In this document: in pieces, positions 23,061-36,700 of the stretch | Layout: every line of letters starts with the position of its first letter | Numbering within the stretch: position 1 is the first letter of the stretch | Assembly: GCF_945859685.1 (NCBI RefSeq) | Contig: NC_079147.1 | Location: 180,713,174 to 180,777,173 of the forward strand | Source of the DNA: Eupeodes corollae | Taxonomy: Eukaryota > Arthropoda > Insecta > Diptera > Syrphidae | Direction: 5' to 3' | Length of the DNA: 64,000 bases | The notes under the pieces: model-generated | Seen by the model: the letters and a program-made list of their open reading frames with translations, nothing else | The model's database searches: none | What the model was told of the DNA's origin: nothing | Translations under genes and position numbers: made by a program

Positions 23061-26000
23061 TTCGGAAATATTGAAAAAACAAGAGTGTAGATCCAGAGAA
23101 TTTTCTATTTTTGTAGATTCTTTTTTTTTTATTTTTCCATTAAGCTACATTAATTTTTAAAAAGGACCATGGAGTGTCGTCTTGTTCAGAACCAAAAAAA
23201 GAAAATATATACAATATAAACAAGTGTTTTGGAAAGTGTTTTAAACAGCTTTAAGGTGGAACAACGTAGGAAAATATTGCAAACTTATTTTAACCCAAAC
23301 GATGCCATTGTTTTTTTTTTTTTGTTTAGTAGAAAACAGTGAATTTCTTGTCTAAATTAAACCACAAATTGCCATTATAAAAACAATGAATCAATATTTT
23401 TCTTTCGTTCCTATCTTTGCTTTTCATCTTCTAATAAAAATTAAATGGTAGATTTGATTCAGGATATGTTTTCAAACGTAAAGTGGTCCCCAGAGAGAAT
23501 GTACATATTCGAGCAGAGAATGTACATTTTTGCAATGCAATTTCTTCAACATAATGTTTACAAGTAGTAGAGCTTAATCATCATTTTTATCATATATTTA
23601 AGCTGGAATTATTATGAAGCAAATAAATAAATAAAAAAACAACTCCTTAATTTATCTTAGCTTCGGTTTCTCAAAAAATATGTTTGAAAGACACCACGAG
23701 TTAGGAAGTCAGCAACGAAACCATCAGAAGAAGAAGTATCACCTTCCAAGTAATAACCGAAAGGCCATGTACCCAATAAAAATGAACGACTTAAGGTCAT
23801 TAATGAACATATAAAACACGATACGTCTTCTTGGAATATGGTGGAACTACGTTAGGACATATGATAATACGCAAGTAAGTACTAAAAATTCAATGTCTAA
23901 TTATAGGTATGTGAGATTTTAAATTAACGATTTGCTTTCGTTTTTAATATTAATTTAATGTTTAATTGCAATTTGTAACAATTGCAATAGTCGTTCATAA
24001 AAATGATGTTAAGAAATTCCAACAATTCCTAACAATGACAATTACAGGGTGTGTTTTTAATGAATTATTTGCAGAGGGTTAGATAGCTTACAAATTAATA
24101 AGTGTTGCTCAAATACACTTTACCATCCAAATTAATAAACGTGGAATAACAAAGGGTTTGGTCTTATTCCATAGAATAAGTTCAATAAAACAAAATTCCT
24201 GCTAAGTGAAGCTTCCTAAGTTAAACCACCGAAGAAGGTGGGTTAGCGAATAACAAGATCCAAATGAGTCATATTTATTCTGAAATAAAAACAAAAATTG
24301 TGAAGATTGCTAATTTAATTTTCGTTATAATAATGTATACAAGATGTGGGCAGTTTTTAAACCATTTCCGAATATTGGACAATCTTCCAAAAACCAAAAC
24401 ATACAAAACCCAATATGATCCAGCGCAAGTGCTAGGCGAGTAGGATTTCAGGAAGGAATATAGGTTTTCCAAGGAAAATATGACAAAACATATTGCGGTT
24501 GTTGAGGATGACCTAAATGGGGACACAATACGGAAACAGAAAACAGACAGAATGCATTAATGCAAACAAAACTCCAAGGTGTCCCAAATTATAACAATTC
24601 GCTGTCAAAACGCATACGAACAAAAATCAAGTCTACGGAACTTGGTGGAAATTTCAAGTCACCAAATAGGAATAGGTATTGTAGTAGATGTTCTTAAGGC
24701 ATTTTTGGTTAACGTCACTTTAATATTCTACGAACATTTTGGTTTTATTCATGGAACATTTTAAGCCACATCTTTAGTATAATTCCCTGGTTTAATAAAC
24801 TCGCGGAATAAAGGCGAAAAAAGCGTTTTTCATTAATTTGGCTGTACATGTTTATATACGCAACCCCCAGGAAATATTTGAGTTTCCAAAAACAAAATTA
24901 ATTAAACACCGAGTTCCAAACCAATCCTAATGGCAACCATGACACGGGCACACCGCGCTTTGACAACCAGACAAGATGAAAAAAAAATAAAAAAAAAAAA
25001 AAAAAAAAAAAAACAAAACGCAAGGACAAGAAAAGCAAGTCCACGTAGAAATCTACAGTTCTACACTTCCCCGTCCTCATTCATTCAGTGAAGCGAATGA
25101 AATTGTTATTGTTTTTTCTCCCCTGAAGAATCAAGGCGAATTCATCTTTATATACATTCTCCAATATTTTCCTTTTTGTCTCATCGTCGTCGTCGTTGTT
25201 GTCGTTTTCGTTGTCGTCTATCCTGTATTCCTTTTTTTCTTCCTTCTACCATCCCATCCTATTTTTTTCTTAATTTTCTTACATTCTTCCTCCTTTTTAT
25301 TTTATAGCAAAAATATGCAAATAAGTTTATTTTTGTTTTCAATGAATTTTCTCAGAAAATGTTAAATATTTTACATCTTTCTTTAGCTTTAATCTTTAAC
25401 ATTGACTCACCAATTAAATTGTTTTCCACCTGCAACCGCTTCGGTCTACAAAACACCGTGAGATAAAATAAAATGCGTAAACTTCCAGTTTCGATGTGAT
25501 CCAAGATTCAAAGGGAACGAAAAGACACAATTGATAATTTAGAATTCACACAACCAAACCGATAGAGACGACGACAAGGGGCAATGATTTTCCCACTATA
25601 GGTATTTTAATTTATTTATTTTTCTTTTTGTTTAAACTATTCACATCCACACGAAAATCACTGTTCTTCAGCTTGACTTGATGATATAAAATTACAACCG
25701 TATTTTGTTAAATTTTCTTAAAAAAAAAAACATACGGAAAGAACAATAAATTCCTTCCCACCGAAAAGAAGAAGAGACGAAGACCGAGACACGAGACGAA
25801 AGACGAAAAAAAAGCAATAAGCACAAGCAACGAAAACGAAGAACACACGAAATACTAAATAGATAGATATAGATGGTGGATGGTAGATGATACCCCCAAC
25901 AAGGGTGGAGTGTGCAATAATAGATGAATAGATACGAGATAAATAATTCCAATTCCGAGTCCAGACCGATGAAAAAATAAAATTCTCCAACACAATTTTT

Positions 26001-26744
26001 CTGAATAAACAATTTGTTTTAAAATATTTCACAAAAGACAACAAACTCTGAGAATACTTTTTTTTAGCAAAATACACGAAATATAAGTTAAGTTGTCTAC
26101 GGAATAATTATGGAAGATGGAAAAATGTTTCTTAAGAAGAAGTTTTTAAAGATTTAGATTTTCTTGCTTCTTGTCTGATTGAATCCAAATCAACCACAAC
26201 CGCAACGGGAACGTGAACAAAATGCGTCCGACGGTACTGAAAAATTGAACTCGAATGCAGGCGAACGCGAAGTCAATGGCGAAGAAAAACTTGAGAGGAG
26301 ATTATTTTTAATTTCTCCTCTCGCTTTGGATAATGTTTGAATATTGATACGGCGAATTGAGGGCGGTGTTTTTTGTATTTGTGTTGGTTTGGATTTTTGA
26401 CATTTTGTTTTGGTTATGACATTCGTGTGGCTAAAGAGAAGCAGAAAACTGTGGATGGTATTGAGAAAGTGATGCCATCTCGGTGTTTTCAGTGTTTTAC
26501 TGTTTAATTGGAACATACATTCTTAGAGTACGAAAAAGCATGTTTTTTATTTTTTGGGATCGACTATCTCACACTCGTAAGATTAATAATAATTATTAAA
26601 ATTTTAATTCGATTAAACATTTATTTCAATTTAAATGAATTGGCTCAACTTTCTATTAGAGCAGCACGAATTTCGACTCGCGATTTTTTTATTTAATAGA
26701 TATGTGCAAATAAATAATAACTATACAAGTTCTAGAGCGAGGAA
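23061..26744. other. Intergenic, low-complexity patches, no gene recognised
   Basis: AT-rich. Contains a long A-run at about 24979-25013 and a CGTCGT/GTTGTCGTT-rich patch at about 25183-25218. The stretch 25000-26500 is GC-richer than its flanks and carries several overlapping open frames on the minus strand with no recognisable product. It could hold a promoter or untranslated exon, but nothing proves it. Confidence 0.4.
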
Positions 26745-27200
26745 ACATTTATTTCTATTTTAAATTAATTTTCAAAGTTCACTTTTTTACATACAAAACA
26801 CACAAAAATGGTTAATTTTGACATTTCTTCCCTGTTTTTTGTTCAGTGTTGCCATACTTACTTTTTTTGTTGGAGATTTCTTTGATTTTAGTGCTGGAAT
26901 GCTAAAAGTACTCTGCACCCACCCCAAATCCTATAGTGATCCCAAGCAGGGGGTTTGCCCCCCTTTACATACCTAGCTGTTAGTACGCCGTGCTATCAAT
27001 TCAAAAGAACTTGTTTTGGACTCGAACAATAAAATACAAATAAAGTAGGGTTAAGCACGAAAAGAAAATATTTTTTTCTATGACTTAAAAGTGTTTCCTC
27101 GTCTTAACATTCAAAACATGTTCTATTGAGACCCCTACCTAACTGTACAAACAAAATTAGAAGGAAATTCGTGCTGCGGTAATGGAAAGTCGCCCCAATT
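26745..27200 (+). repeat. Dispersed repeat A, copy 1
   Basis: The reverse complement is present at 38210-38350 plus 38965-39390. Diagnostic shared segments: 'ccccaaatcctatagtgatc', 'acctagctgttagtac', 'aaaatatttttttctatgac' and 'gctgcggtaatggaaagt'. The copies are diverged by perhaps 10-20 percent by eye. No coding capacity. Type is unknown. Confidence 0.75.
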
Positions 27201-27329
27201 AATTTTCAAGGACGTTTTCTTCCTTGTTTTAAATTTTCTGGACATTTAATTGAAATTTGTTATTTTTTTTAGATTTTATTTTTAAAATATTCATTTCTTT
27301 TAAGAAATTTGTATTAAATTTAATGTACG

Positions 27330-27640
27330 TGCTTTTTAAATAGAACAAGCACCTACCCGAAATCCTATTGTGTCCCTTAGCATGGGGATTGCATGACTAT
27401 CTGTTTGTATGCCATACCACCCTTTAAAAAAATCTTGTTTTGGGCGTGTTCAGTGAGTCAGAAATAAATTATAAAAAAAAATAGTTTTAAATCCGTAAAA
27501 AGCACAAAAGTGCTGTTTCAAACTAACGGTGTTTCCTCTTCTCAATACTTTAAACATGTTCTATTGAGCTCCAACCTTACTGTTTAAAAAAAAGGAAAAA
27601 TTTACTCGTGCTACGGTAATGGAAAATCGACTCTTTTTTG
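27330..27640 (+). repeat. Dispersed repeat A, copy 2 (partial)
   Basis: Direct, more diverged partial copy of 26900-27190. It shares 'cacctacccgaaatccta', 'aacatgttctattgag' and 'gtgctacggtaatggaaa' in the same order, so the two copies lie in tandem about 430 bp apart. Confidence 0.6.
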
Positions 27641-27752
27641 ATGAATTCTAGAGAGTATTATAATGATTTTGTATATAAAATCTATCTATATATTTTTAAT
27701 CAGAAGATTTCTAAGAAAATGACCATTTATGTATTTTTTAAAAGTTATACAA

Positions 27753-28214
27753 TGGGCAGGTTCAGACGGAAATAAGGCAAGTTTCTAGTATCTGAAGAAA
27801 TACCTTCCAATTAAGACAAATTCATTGGAAAGTTGAATGGAAAGTTAGTCAAAAACAATCTCCCTAACTATCAAGTCAAGTCTACTTCTGTTGAAATGAC
27901 ATTTGATCATGTCTTTTCATTCAACTGAAAGCTGAACTTTATTACTCCATGATTTATTCATTTTCTACACAGCATAATTCAATGCAAAAGGGTTCCTTGT
28001 ACAAAATACAAATCGTTATAGACTTGTAGCTTGCCTGATCGGTGTTTTGTAGAGAACAATGTTTATAATTCTTGTTGTACTTAGTAGAGGTTTGTGAAGT
28101 AAAGTTCTGAATTTGAAATTCATGAAAAACTAACTAGTTGCTTTGGTCAAAATTTACGTTCGAAGAATGATGTTGACTGCAAATGAAGTCCAATATGTTG
28201 TCTGAACCTGCCCA
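27753..28214 (-). mobile_element. MITE-B copy 1
   Basis: A 462-bp non-coding element with exact 15-bp terminal inverted repeats TGGGCAGGTTCAGAC (27753-27767 and the complement at 28200-28214). The interior matches copies at 28484-29013 and 31513-31997 in inverse orientation, for example around 'gcagtcaacttcattctttg'. No convincing target duplication. Superfamily is unknown. Confidence 0.75.
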
Positions 28215-28483
28215 ATAATGTCTTTGATGGTTTTTGTACGATGAAATGAAGGTAGAGGTTAGTGAAGTAAAGTTACAATTTTGAAATGTATGGCATTTGG
28301 AAAACCGACTAGTTCTCTTGGTCAAGATTTACGTTCAAGGGATGCAGTTGACTGCAAATTAAGTCCATTATGCTGTCTGAACCAGGCCAATAAATAAATG
28401 TGCATCAAGGCAAGTTTCTGGTGTTTGATTGGCCAGCTGCCAAAAAATTGCTTTTCAATTGAGGTAACTTTATTGGAAATTTA
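28215..28483. repeat. MITE-B fragments
   Basis: Partial, rearranged MITE-B pieces. 28220-28390 repeats the right half of copy 1 (direct orientation, ending 'gctgtctgaaccaggcca'). 28391-28480 repeats the opposite end, with 'ggcaagtttctggtgtttga' and 'ttggccagctgcc'. Confidence 0.55.
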
Positions 28484-29013
28484 TGGGGTTCAGACTACAT
28501 AAAGGATTTTATTTGCAGTCAACTTCATTCTTTGAACGTAAATTTTAACTTTGGTAGCAAGTTAGTTTTCCAAGTTATATATTAATTTTACAATTCTCTA
28601 CTTCAAGTTCATAGCATACAAACAACCAAAAACAATTTTAGTATAAAACACTTCTCAGGCAAGCTACAACTCTTCCGCGATTTGAATTTTGTATTGTAAA
28701 GAAATATTAATTATTTCTTTTCCAAATTGACAAGGAACCCTTTTATAGAAAGCATTTAATGAAGTTGTGCAGAAAATTAGTAAATCATAGAGTAATAAAG
28801 TTTAGCTTTCAGTTGAATGAAAAAACATGATCAACTGTCATTTTGACAGAAGTAGACTTGACTTGATTGTTAGGGAGATTTTTCTTGCCAACTTTCCAGT
28901 CAACTTTCCAATAAAGTTGCCTCAATTGGAAGGCAATTTTTTTGGCAGCTGGCCAATCAGATGCCAGAAACTTGCCTTACTTTCAAGTCAATTATGTTGT
29001 GTGAACCTGTCCA
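28484..29013 (+). mobile_element. MITE-B copy 2
   Basis: About 530 bp, inverse orientation relative to copy 1. Ends are imperfect: TGGGGTTCAGAC on the left, and GTGAACCTGTCCA on the right. Interior is homologous to copies 1 and 3. Short open frames here are part of the repeat. Confidence 0.7.
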
Positions 29014-30069
29014 TTTCCTTCAAAAATTGATTGTTTTCGTATTATAAGTGCAAAAAGGGGTATATCTGCCGAAAAATCCAGATTCGCAGATAAACAAAAT
29101 CAACTTATTCTGTTCAATGGAATGCAAAAACAGGGAAAATCTCTCCTTGCTATAAAGTTATGTCTACTCATGGAAAATGTCAGATGATCATATTTTGTAT
29201 CCAATTGAAAGCTAAACTTTATGGTTTTCCCATCCGCAAACAGCTATTATAAAGTTGTCAATGGGAAAATAGTATTTTTCAAAACGATAACACATATCGT
29301 TATTGAAAATGAAAGAGGAATCGGAAACTTAAGACTTTTAAGATCATTTGCACCAGGGATCTTCGCCTTTTAATTTACCACACAAAATAGAAAATTCAAT
29401 CAGATTTGCCATTCTATTGACTTCTTTAAGATAATCATAATCTGATAGATTCAGATTTAGGTTTTTCTTTTGCCCCTCTAAATGAAACAGGAATCAAATC
29501 ACAAAATAAACTTCATAACTAAACAAAATATAAATTGTATTCAGTACAATATTCGCGGAAAAGAATAAGTATACAATTTCCTTTTATTGACAAACATTTG
29601 GAAAAGGATATGTAGCTCTATTTTGTATTTCCTAAAAGCTCATTTCAAGTCTAATTACTTAACCACAACCACGTGATAGGTCGGTCAGGATTTTGACAGG
29701 TTTTTTACCGATTTTATGATAATTTACGATATCATGTGTCATAAAGCGCGACCTAAGAATTTGAAAATCAAATGAAGTTTCAAACCTGTGGCATTGATAT
29801 CTAAAGCGAGCACAAAGCTTAAGGTAACTTTTCATGTTTCCTCATAAGAGTTCTTTGTTTCTATTTAATATTGTCAAAGTCGGCACGACCGAATGCGTGA
29901 TTATCGTTTAGCTAAAATGCTCTAATTGCTTTTCACTGACGACATCAATCTAATATCGTTAAAATCACTTTAACTTAGCTATTAATAAAGTTGTAATAAT
30001 TAAATAATATAAAAAGTACATTCTTGCGAGGAATTGACAAATCCTTCAAGAGTAAATCATGTCATGAAA
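29014..30069. other. Intergenic; one further MITE-B-like fragment
   Basis: About 29120-29225 resembles the MITE-B interior ('gatcatattttgtatccaat' then 'tgaaagctaaactttatgg'). The remainder, 29230-30069, shows nothing recognisable. Confidence 0.4.
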
Positions 30070-30230
30070 AAGTGCTTTCTCAAATTAGCCGTTCGGATTC
30101 GGTCTAAAATTGTAGGTCCCTTCCATTCCTGACAACAGTACTCGCACACAGGAATGGTTGAGATTTGTAAGTCACTAGGCCCTGGGTCACGACGGACTGT
30201 TGCGCCACCCAGTTTAATTTAATTTAAAAA
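30070..30230 (+). repeat. Short retroposon-like repeat S, copy 1
   Basis: About 160 bp, starting 'gtgctttctcaaattagccg' and ending 'ggactgttgcgccaccc' with an AATTTAATTT tail. The reverse complement occurs at 57931-58067, and a poorer copy at about 44588-44680. The 3' segment resembles the 3' end of LINE-A (ggactgtagcgccacctt), which suggests a SINE or a shared 3' tail mobilised by that LINE. Confidence 0.65.
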
Positions 30231-30589
30231 GCACATTTAACTTCTTTGGTATGTAATTATTTTTGTTTTTTTTTATTTATTTTATGAGTTATGAACTTAT
30301 AATAAAAGAAACATTGAATTTATGTGTATGTATCTTTGTTATAAAATTATCATTTAATTAGGCTTATATAACTATGATTGCAATAGTATTAAAAATCATT
30401 TAAATTTCAAGCTAAAATGGTACAATTTAAACTTAAATTAAAAAATAGAACAAACAAAAATAACAAAAGTAGGTATATTCAAAAACGTAAACAAATATTT
30501 ATTTTAACACATTGCATCTTTTTTCGCTCTATATAAACAAATTGCTATATGTATCGAAAATTATAATTATAATAATATAAAAAGTATTA

Positions 30590-30595
30590 TTTATT
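30590..30595 (-). promoter_or_regulatory. Possible Vps41 polyadenylation signal
   Basis: TTTATT on the plus strand, i.e. AATAAA on the minus strand, about 160 bp after the Vps41 stop. It is a candidate only; AT-rich sequence yields such hexamers by chance. Confidence 0.35.
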
Positions 30596-30753
30596 TAAGC
30601 AAGTAAGAAAAACCTTAATAACTTTTTCTTTCTTTTTTATACATAATATATGAATTTTAAATATTATTTTATACACACTGTATACAAGCTCTTTTAAACC
30701 TAATTTATGTATATTTTGTCCGGTTGTTTCAATTAATTTCTTTCACATTTCAT

Positions 30754-33700
30754 TCAATTATTTCGTGCTGTACAAATGCTACATCGTTCGTCAACAAATC
30801 GATCTGGTAGGCATGTCTCATGGAATATATGACCACATGCAAATGCAATCAAATCATTGCGTGGGAGAATGTCTTTTGTAAGAATGTCGTGCGAACATCG
30901 AGCACAGGAATTATCATAAGAAATATGTGTAGCTTGATTTTGACTTTTTACTACTTTTTCATGAAGATCAAAATAATCACTAAGGACTATTTGTGTGCAG
31001 CCTTCTTGGATTTGAACCTAAAATAAAATTTTTTTTTTAAACTAAAATATTTTTACAATAAATTTAAAACTTACCTGCAATCGATAATCACAGAGCATTT
31101 TAATAACAGATTTTCTTAGTCCTGGAATTTTTTGACCTAGTTTTATTTTATTAACAAGAACTTCAGGATTTACATAGCCTGGAAGATTTGAAACAAAATA
31201 AATTTTTAAATATGGTTGCAAAGGTTGGTGCAGGAATCATCCTACAAAAATGAAACTAAATACTTTATTTTCTGTACGAATGATGGTTCTATTTTTAGAG
31301 TGCTATTTTGACTTTTTATGTTAATACTTGGGATAAAAGAATAGTAAGGATTTGGAGCGCTACACTATGTTTCGAGGACCGCATTTTTCGTTTAAAGGGA
31401 ACCTACACTAGAGTTTGGCTGCATTCCCTGGAGTAGATGGACCAATATAAGAATGTATTATCTGTATTCATATGTCAACAAATTTAAAAAAATTAATCAT
31501 ATCGATAAACATTGCACAGGTTCAGGCAACATAAGAAAACTCATTTGCAGTCAATTTCATTCTTTGAACGTAAATTTTGACCAAGCAACAAGTTAGTTTT
31601 CCAAGTGTCATGAAATTCAAAATCAGAACTTTACTTCACAATTTTTTACTGTACGTTCATAGTAGAAGAACTACCAAAAACACATTATTGTCTAAAAAAC
31701 ACTCCTCAGAGAAGTCGATTACGATTTGTCTTTTGAATTGTAGAGAAATATTACTTACTTATTTTTTTTTAAATGGCAAGGAAACCTTTTACAGAAAACA
31801 TTGAATGGAATTGTGCAAAAAATAAATACAGTATAGAGTTGTAAAGCTCAGCTTTCTCTTGAATGAAAAAACATGATCAATTGTAATTTTGAAATAAGTT
31901 GACTTGACTTGAGTTAGGGATAGTTTTGGCAGCTGGCTAATCAGATACCAGAAACTTGCCTTACTTTCATGTCCCTTATGTCGCCTAAACCTGCGCATTG
32001 CTACAGACACTGAAGACATCGCTTTTAACAAAAATCCCACTTGAGTATTAAAATGTATTAATTTCCTCATTTGCCATTAAAAAAGTATGCGTTTTGACCA
32101 GATTTGATAAACACGAATTTTGTTTGAATCAGCACTAAATAAAAACGAAGAACAATATTAAAAAGTTGTATCGGAAAAAATCGGAAACTAAAGGACGTTC
32201 TTATCCCTCTACCTTCCCAAAATCATCATCCATTCCCACATAAACAAGGCATACCAGCCTACGTTTATGTCACTAACTCCCATCTCACCTCAAACGCTGT
32301 AATGGCGAAAAAGCTAGCAGCAGTCCTATCTCCTATGCTCCTTCTCACTCTAGGTAACCTAGCTGAATTGCTGTTACCGAATTCCAATCTTTTCCTTACA
32401 CATCAGAATGATGAATTAACATCAACTGACTCCGCACCCTTTCTCTTCCTCCCCAACCACCTCTCATCTTTATTGGGCTGAATCTAAGGTGTTAAACGAC
32501 CCGTGCCGATGATCAGCCTGGCTGGGGGCCCAATTCAAAAATAGCCCAGTCTCTAACGGAGTATCAGGATACCTGGCGACATCCGGATTAACTAGCCTTA
32601 TCTGTCCATGCGAATCTCTGTGCAGATGGACCAAAATGAATAAAACCAACAACAAAAACAAAAATAAAAAAAACAATTGAGACCGGTATCTCTTCAGGAC
32701 CGGGCGGCAGCTTGGCGTCAAAGCCTGCTGCCGTATCTCTTGCGGCCAACACAGAGAATGGAGTAGTGGCTAACCATGGTCCTTTCTCTGCTGTTAATAG
32801 CAACGAGAATATAATGATAGCGATACCTAATTTCAGTAGTGGCAGGGTTGTGAAAAATGGCCCTACCACTACAAACGAGAATACTTCCAGAAATGGCAAA
32901 CTCTTAAAAAAGCCTTTATAGACAAAGGCGGCAGGCGGCAAGCGGCAAAAATCTTAAAGGCATCATCGGGGACACCGCAGCAAACCGCTAGCGTCGAATG
33001 GGCTAAAAGCATACTTGCTACAACAAGGTCCAATAAAGACTCTACGTCCAAAAGAGAAAGGTCTCTTGAGGGGGCCGCACCGACACCAAACCGGCCTCGG
33101 GTGCACAACACCAGCACCCCCTCAATCCCATCAGGAAATAATCCAGTTTCAGTGACGTCGCGAAGGGCAAAGTCGTGGTTGCGGTCATTGACAGGAGCGA
33201 TGATGATGGCACAATATCGGCTGATCGTTGGCAGTTGGTCAAGGTTAAGCTATCGGGTGGCTTTTTAAGCATTTTGAGGGAGCTTCCAGGACCACTTCCT
33301 TCCATAAGCGATGGGGGTTGGCATCAAGGCCATGTCAAACTCATGGTTTGTGGCGACCAGAGGTCTTGTGACCTATACAAGCTTGCTGTCAATGCCCGCA
33401 TTTGGATATCGATCGAACCTGCTGGTATCGAGGACATTCTCGAGATGGTCAAAATTTGCAACCCATCCCTTTCAACACATAACTGGAAGATAGCCAAGCC
33501 GAAGAATAGATAGAATACCGAAGGTGAACTAGCGGTTGGTGGACCTGGAACATGAAAAGTTAAGAGTACTGTCGTCAGTGAAACAATTTAGTGGATTAGA
33601 AGTTTCTGACAAAACAGAGCCCTGGGGTACACCTACGTTTATTTTGTGAATATGAGATTTGATCCCATCCTTCCTACACATTAAAGAAGAGATTCATCGC

Positions 33701-36700
33701 TCGATGCCAAACTATATGAACAACTTTGAATTATCAATTGCAATAATCTTATTTTCTAAAAAACTGTAGGAGTGCGAAAATAAAATCCGTCCTATAAAAT
33801 CGTTTACGCTTTCAAATATAGGTGGAATCACATCACTCATTGGTAGTATCATATTATTAGCAACCTGTGTTGCAAGCAAATTGGCCTTATCAATTGAACT
33901 TACAAAAGGAGTGAGAAAGAAACCGACTATGAAGTAGTGTAACACACATTTTTTTTATCTTACAAATAAAAAAAAAGAGAAACTTAAAAGCGTATGGGTC
34001 ACGGAAATCGCTTCTGAATCTCGTTATGAATCAACCTAGGACCCTTTTAGCTTTATTAACTATGCAGTTTGATTCAAAGTTAACTTGGGATCAGTCAGAA
34101 ACACAAAGATTTTACTAAAACGGCATGCATCAAACGTTTAATTGATATCAAAGAAAAACTCATGGGTTTCCAATAATCTATTACCTAAATGTTAACAAGT
34201 CTTCTTGCAAAAGTAACCAGTTAAAAGTTGATTCTATGCTTTCGAAAAGCTTAATGTCATCAGCATAAGTAAGAATTTTTTATGATCGAAACCAAGTCAT
34301 TTATAAATAAAATCGGACCTAAATGGCATCCCTGAGGGACGCCAGAATTGATAGCAAATTGATCCAAAAACTCATTACGAAATACAACACTATGAAGTCT
34401 ATTTAAAAAAAAAATATATTCCACATTGAATAGTGGGAGAGTAGGGGATTATACGAAGATTTATGCATTTAACGTTTAGCTGGAATTTTCAATTACATAA
34501 AATATCCATTTCACCTAATAGAACTCTTTTACGCCGCGACCAGCAACTACTTGGTTCCATTACGGCTTTTAAGAGATGCTACCACATTATAAGTTTCTAG
34601 TTCCACATTTAAAAAAAGTTTGAAAACATTCATTACATTCTCATAGGTTAAGGAAAAAAAATAAATAAAATACCTTACCTATGATTCCATCCAACAACGT
34701 TGTCATTATTTCTGGATTCTCCAGAGATTCATCGATAAGATTATTCCATAAATCAGAATCATCATATTCTTTACAAAAATCAATTGCCATTTCTATATTT
34801 TTAAGCTTCAAAGAGACGATAAAGTAAAAATTCAATTAATTATCTTCTTTGCAATATTCAAAAACACCCAAACACTCTACCTTATGTATTATTATATTTA
34901 AGGCTTCACTTGTATTCCCCATTCGTCCCAATAAGTAGACCATTTCTGGATAGAATAACTCACGCTTACATATATCCAAAGCCTCTTGAATGGGATAGTT
35001 ATTTGAGCGTCTTAGAAATGACAAAAGTTTGTCACGATCAAATTTTGCATAAAGATTTACAAGTTTCCAATGAAACTTTCCACTGTTGTCTACTTTGTCC
35101 AGAGCATCAAGGTACTATTAAAAACAAAAGCACATGATTAATTGAATTGAATTTGAATTTAAATGGTTTTGTTTTTTCTTACATTATATAAATACTCTTG
35201 CTTTTGTTCCAATTGCTGAACCACAATTTCTGGTATGATTTTTTGTTTTTGAATTAACATTGATATGGCTTGATCCTTATCAAGTTCGATTAGTGGTATT
35301 ATCAACTTGTGAATAACACTGTATAAGTTTTTTCGTCGAATCAATTCAAAGACGTCCTTATTTTGTAATCTACATCAAAAGCAATAAATTAGAATTTCTA
35401 GAAAGCCCATTCGTCTATCCGATAGCAAACTTACCTTAAATACATAGTTAGAGCACTTTCATATTTTTCTTGATGAGAATATAATATCGCGAGTGATTCG
35501 AGTAATTCATTGGCGCAATTTTTACGAAAATTATCATGAATTGCATTTATTACAGCCGAAGTATCATAGAGGGTTTTTGGCCATTCTTTGATTAAATTAA
35601 GAAAACCTTTTGCATCGAATTTTAAATATTCATAGAGAACCATTTCATAGACTTGTGGATCTAATTTACAGTCTTCTTGAGTTGGTAGATAGGAGCTTAC
35701 TGATCGTAGCTGTTGAAAACCAACAAATTTATATACTTCTTCTTCCCAGAGTTCTTTGTTGTTGCCGAGTACACGGAGGCATAATTTAGCAGCATCATCG
35801 AATTGTCTTAATGATAGTAAATGATCAACGTAGAGCCTGTTGTAAAAATAGATAAGTGTTAAAGATTGTATTTCAATAATTATGCACAAAAAAGTATGCT
35901 TACCTTGAAACTTCAACTAGGGTAAGTGTTCCACTATTACTATTTGATATAACATCCATTGCTTCTTCGAATTTTCTATAAAATATTCAAATGAATGTTG
36001 ATTTAATGTGCACACATTTCATACATTTTTAAATAATTCAAAAATTTAAAATCGTTATTATTTTTAGCCAAGTTCCATATTTGAAAAAACAGAGCAGTGA
36101 GAGTAATTGGACAAATTTTTGAAAGAAACATTGAGCCTAGTAAAGCATTCCACAATCGTGTAGTGCAGCTAAAGAAAGAATCCCTGTACTAAACAGTACG
36201 TCCGAAATAGATAGCCATGAGACCTACCAGGCTCAAAAAAAATAATAAAAGCTTTGTAAATTATAGCCAGATCAGGAGGGGTAAAAAACTTCTTCCATCG
36301 TCTGAGAAAACATAAACGCATAACAGCATTTTTGGCAATGCCGAATATATAACCACTCTACAGCAAGTGGTTTGTGATGCACAAACTAGAACTGAAAGCT
36401 GTTCAGTCTCCTCTATGCAAGTACCACCCATGGATAGTGGCATTGCGGGGGGGTTACCCTTTTGAAACAGTAGACAGCATTGAGTTTTCAAAGCATTCAA
36501 TTCTACACAAGTTTTTATTCCCCATTGGACAATGCTGTCAAGATCAGAATTAAATGAGCTTATCGTGTGCCGCCGTTGGTAGTCCACATCCGAAGAACAA
36601 GAATGAGAACATGAAAAGCTGAGGTTACTGCCATCAGCGAAACAATTTAGTGGGTTAGAAGTTTCAGACGAAGTATCAATTATAAAAGTAAGGACGAGTT

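Noticed and set aside
25692..26516. Minus-strand frames of 106-119 residues
   Set aside because: Composition-driven (Phe/Ser/Leu-rich, overlapping in several frames); no recognisable domain or start context.
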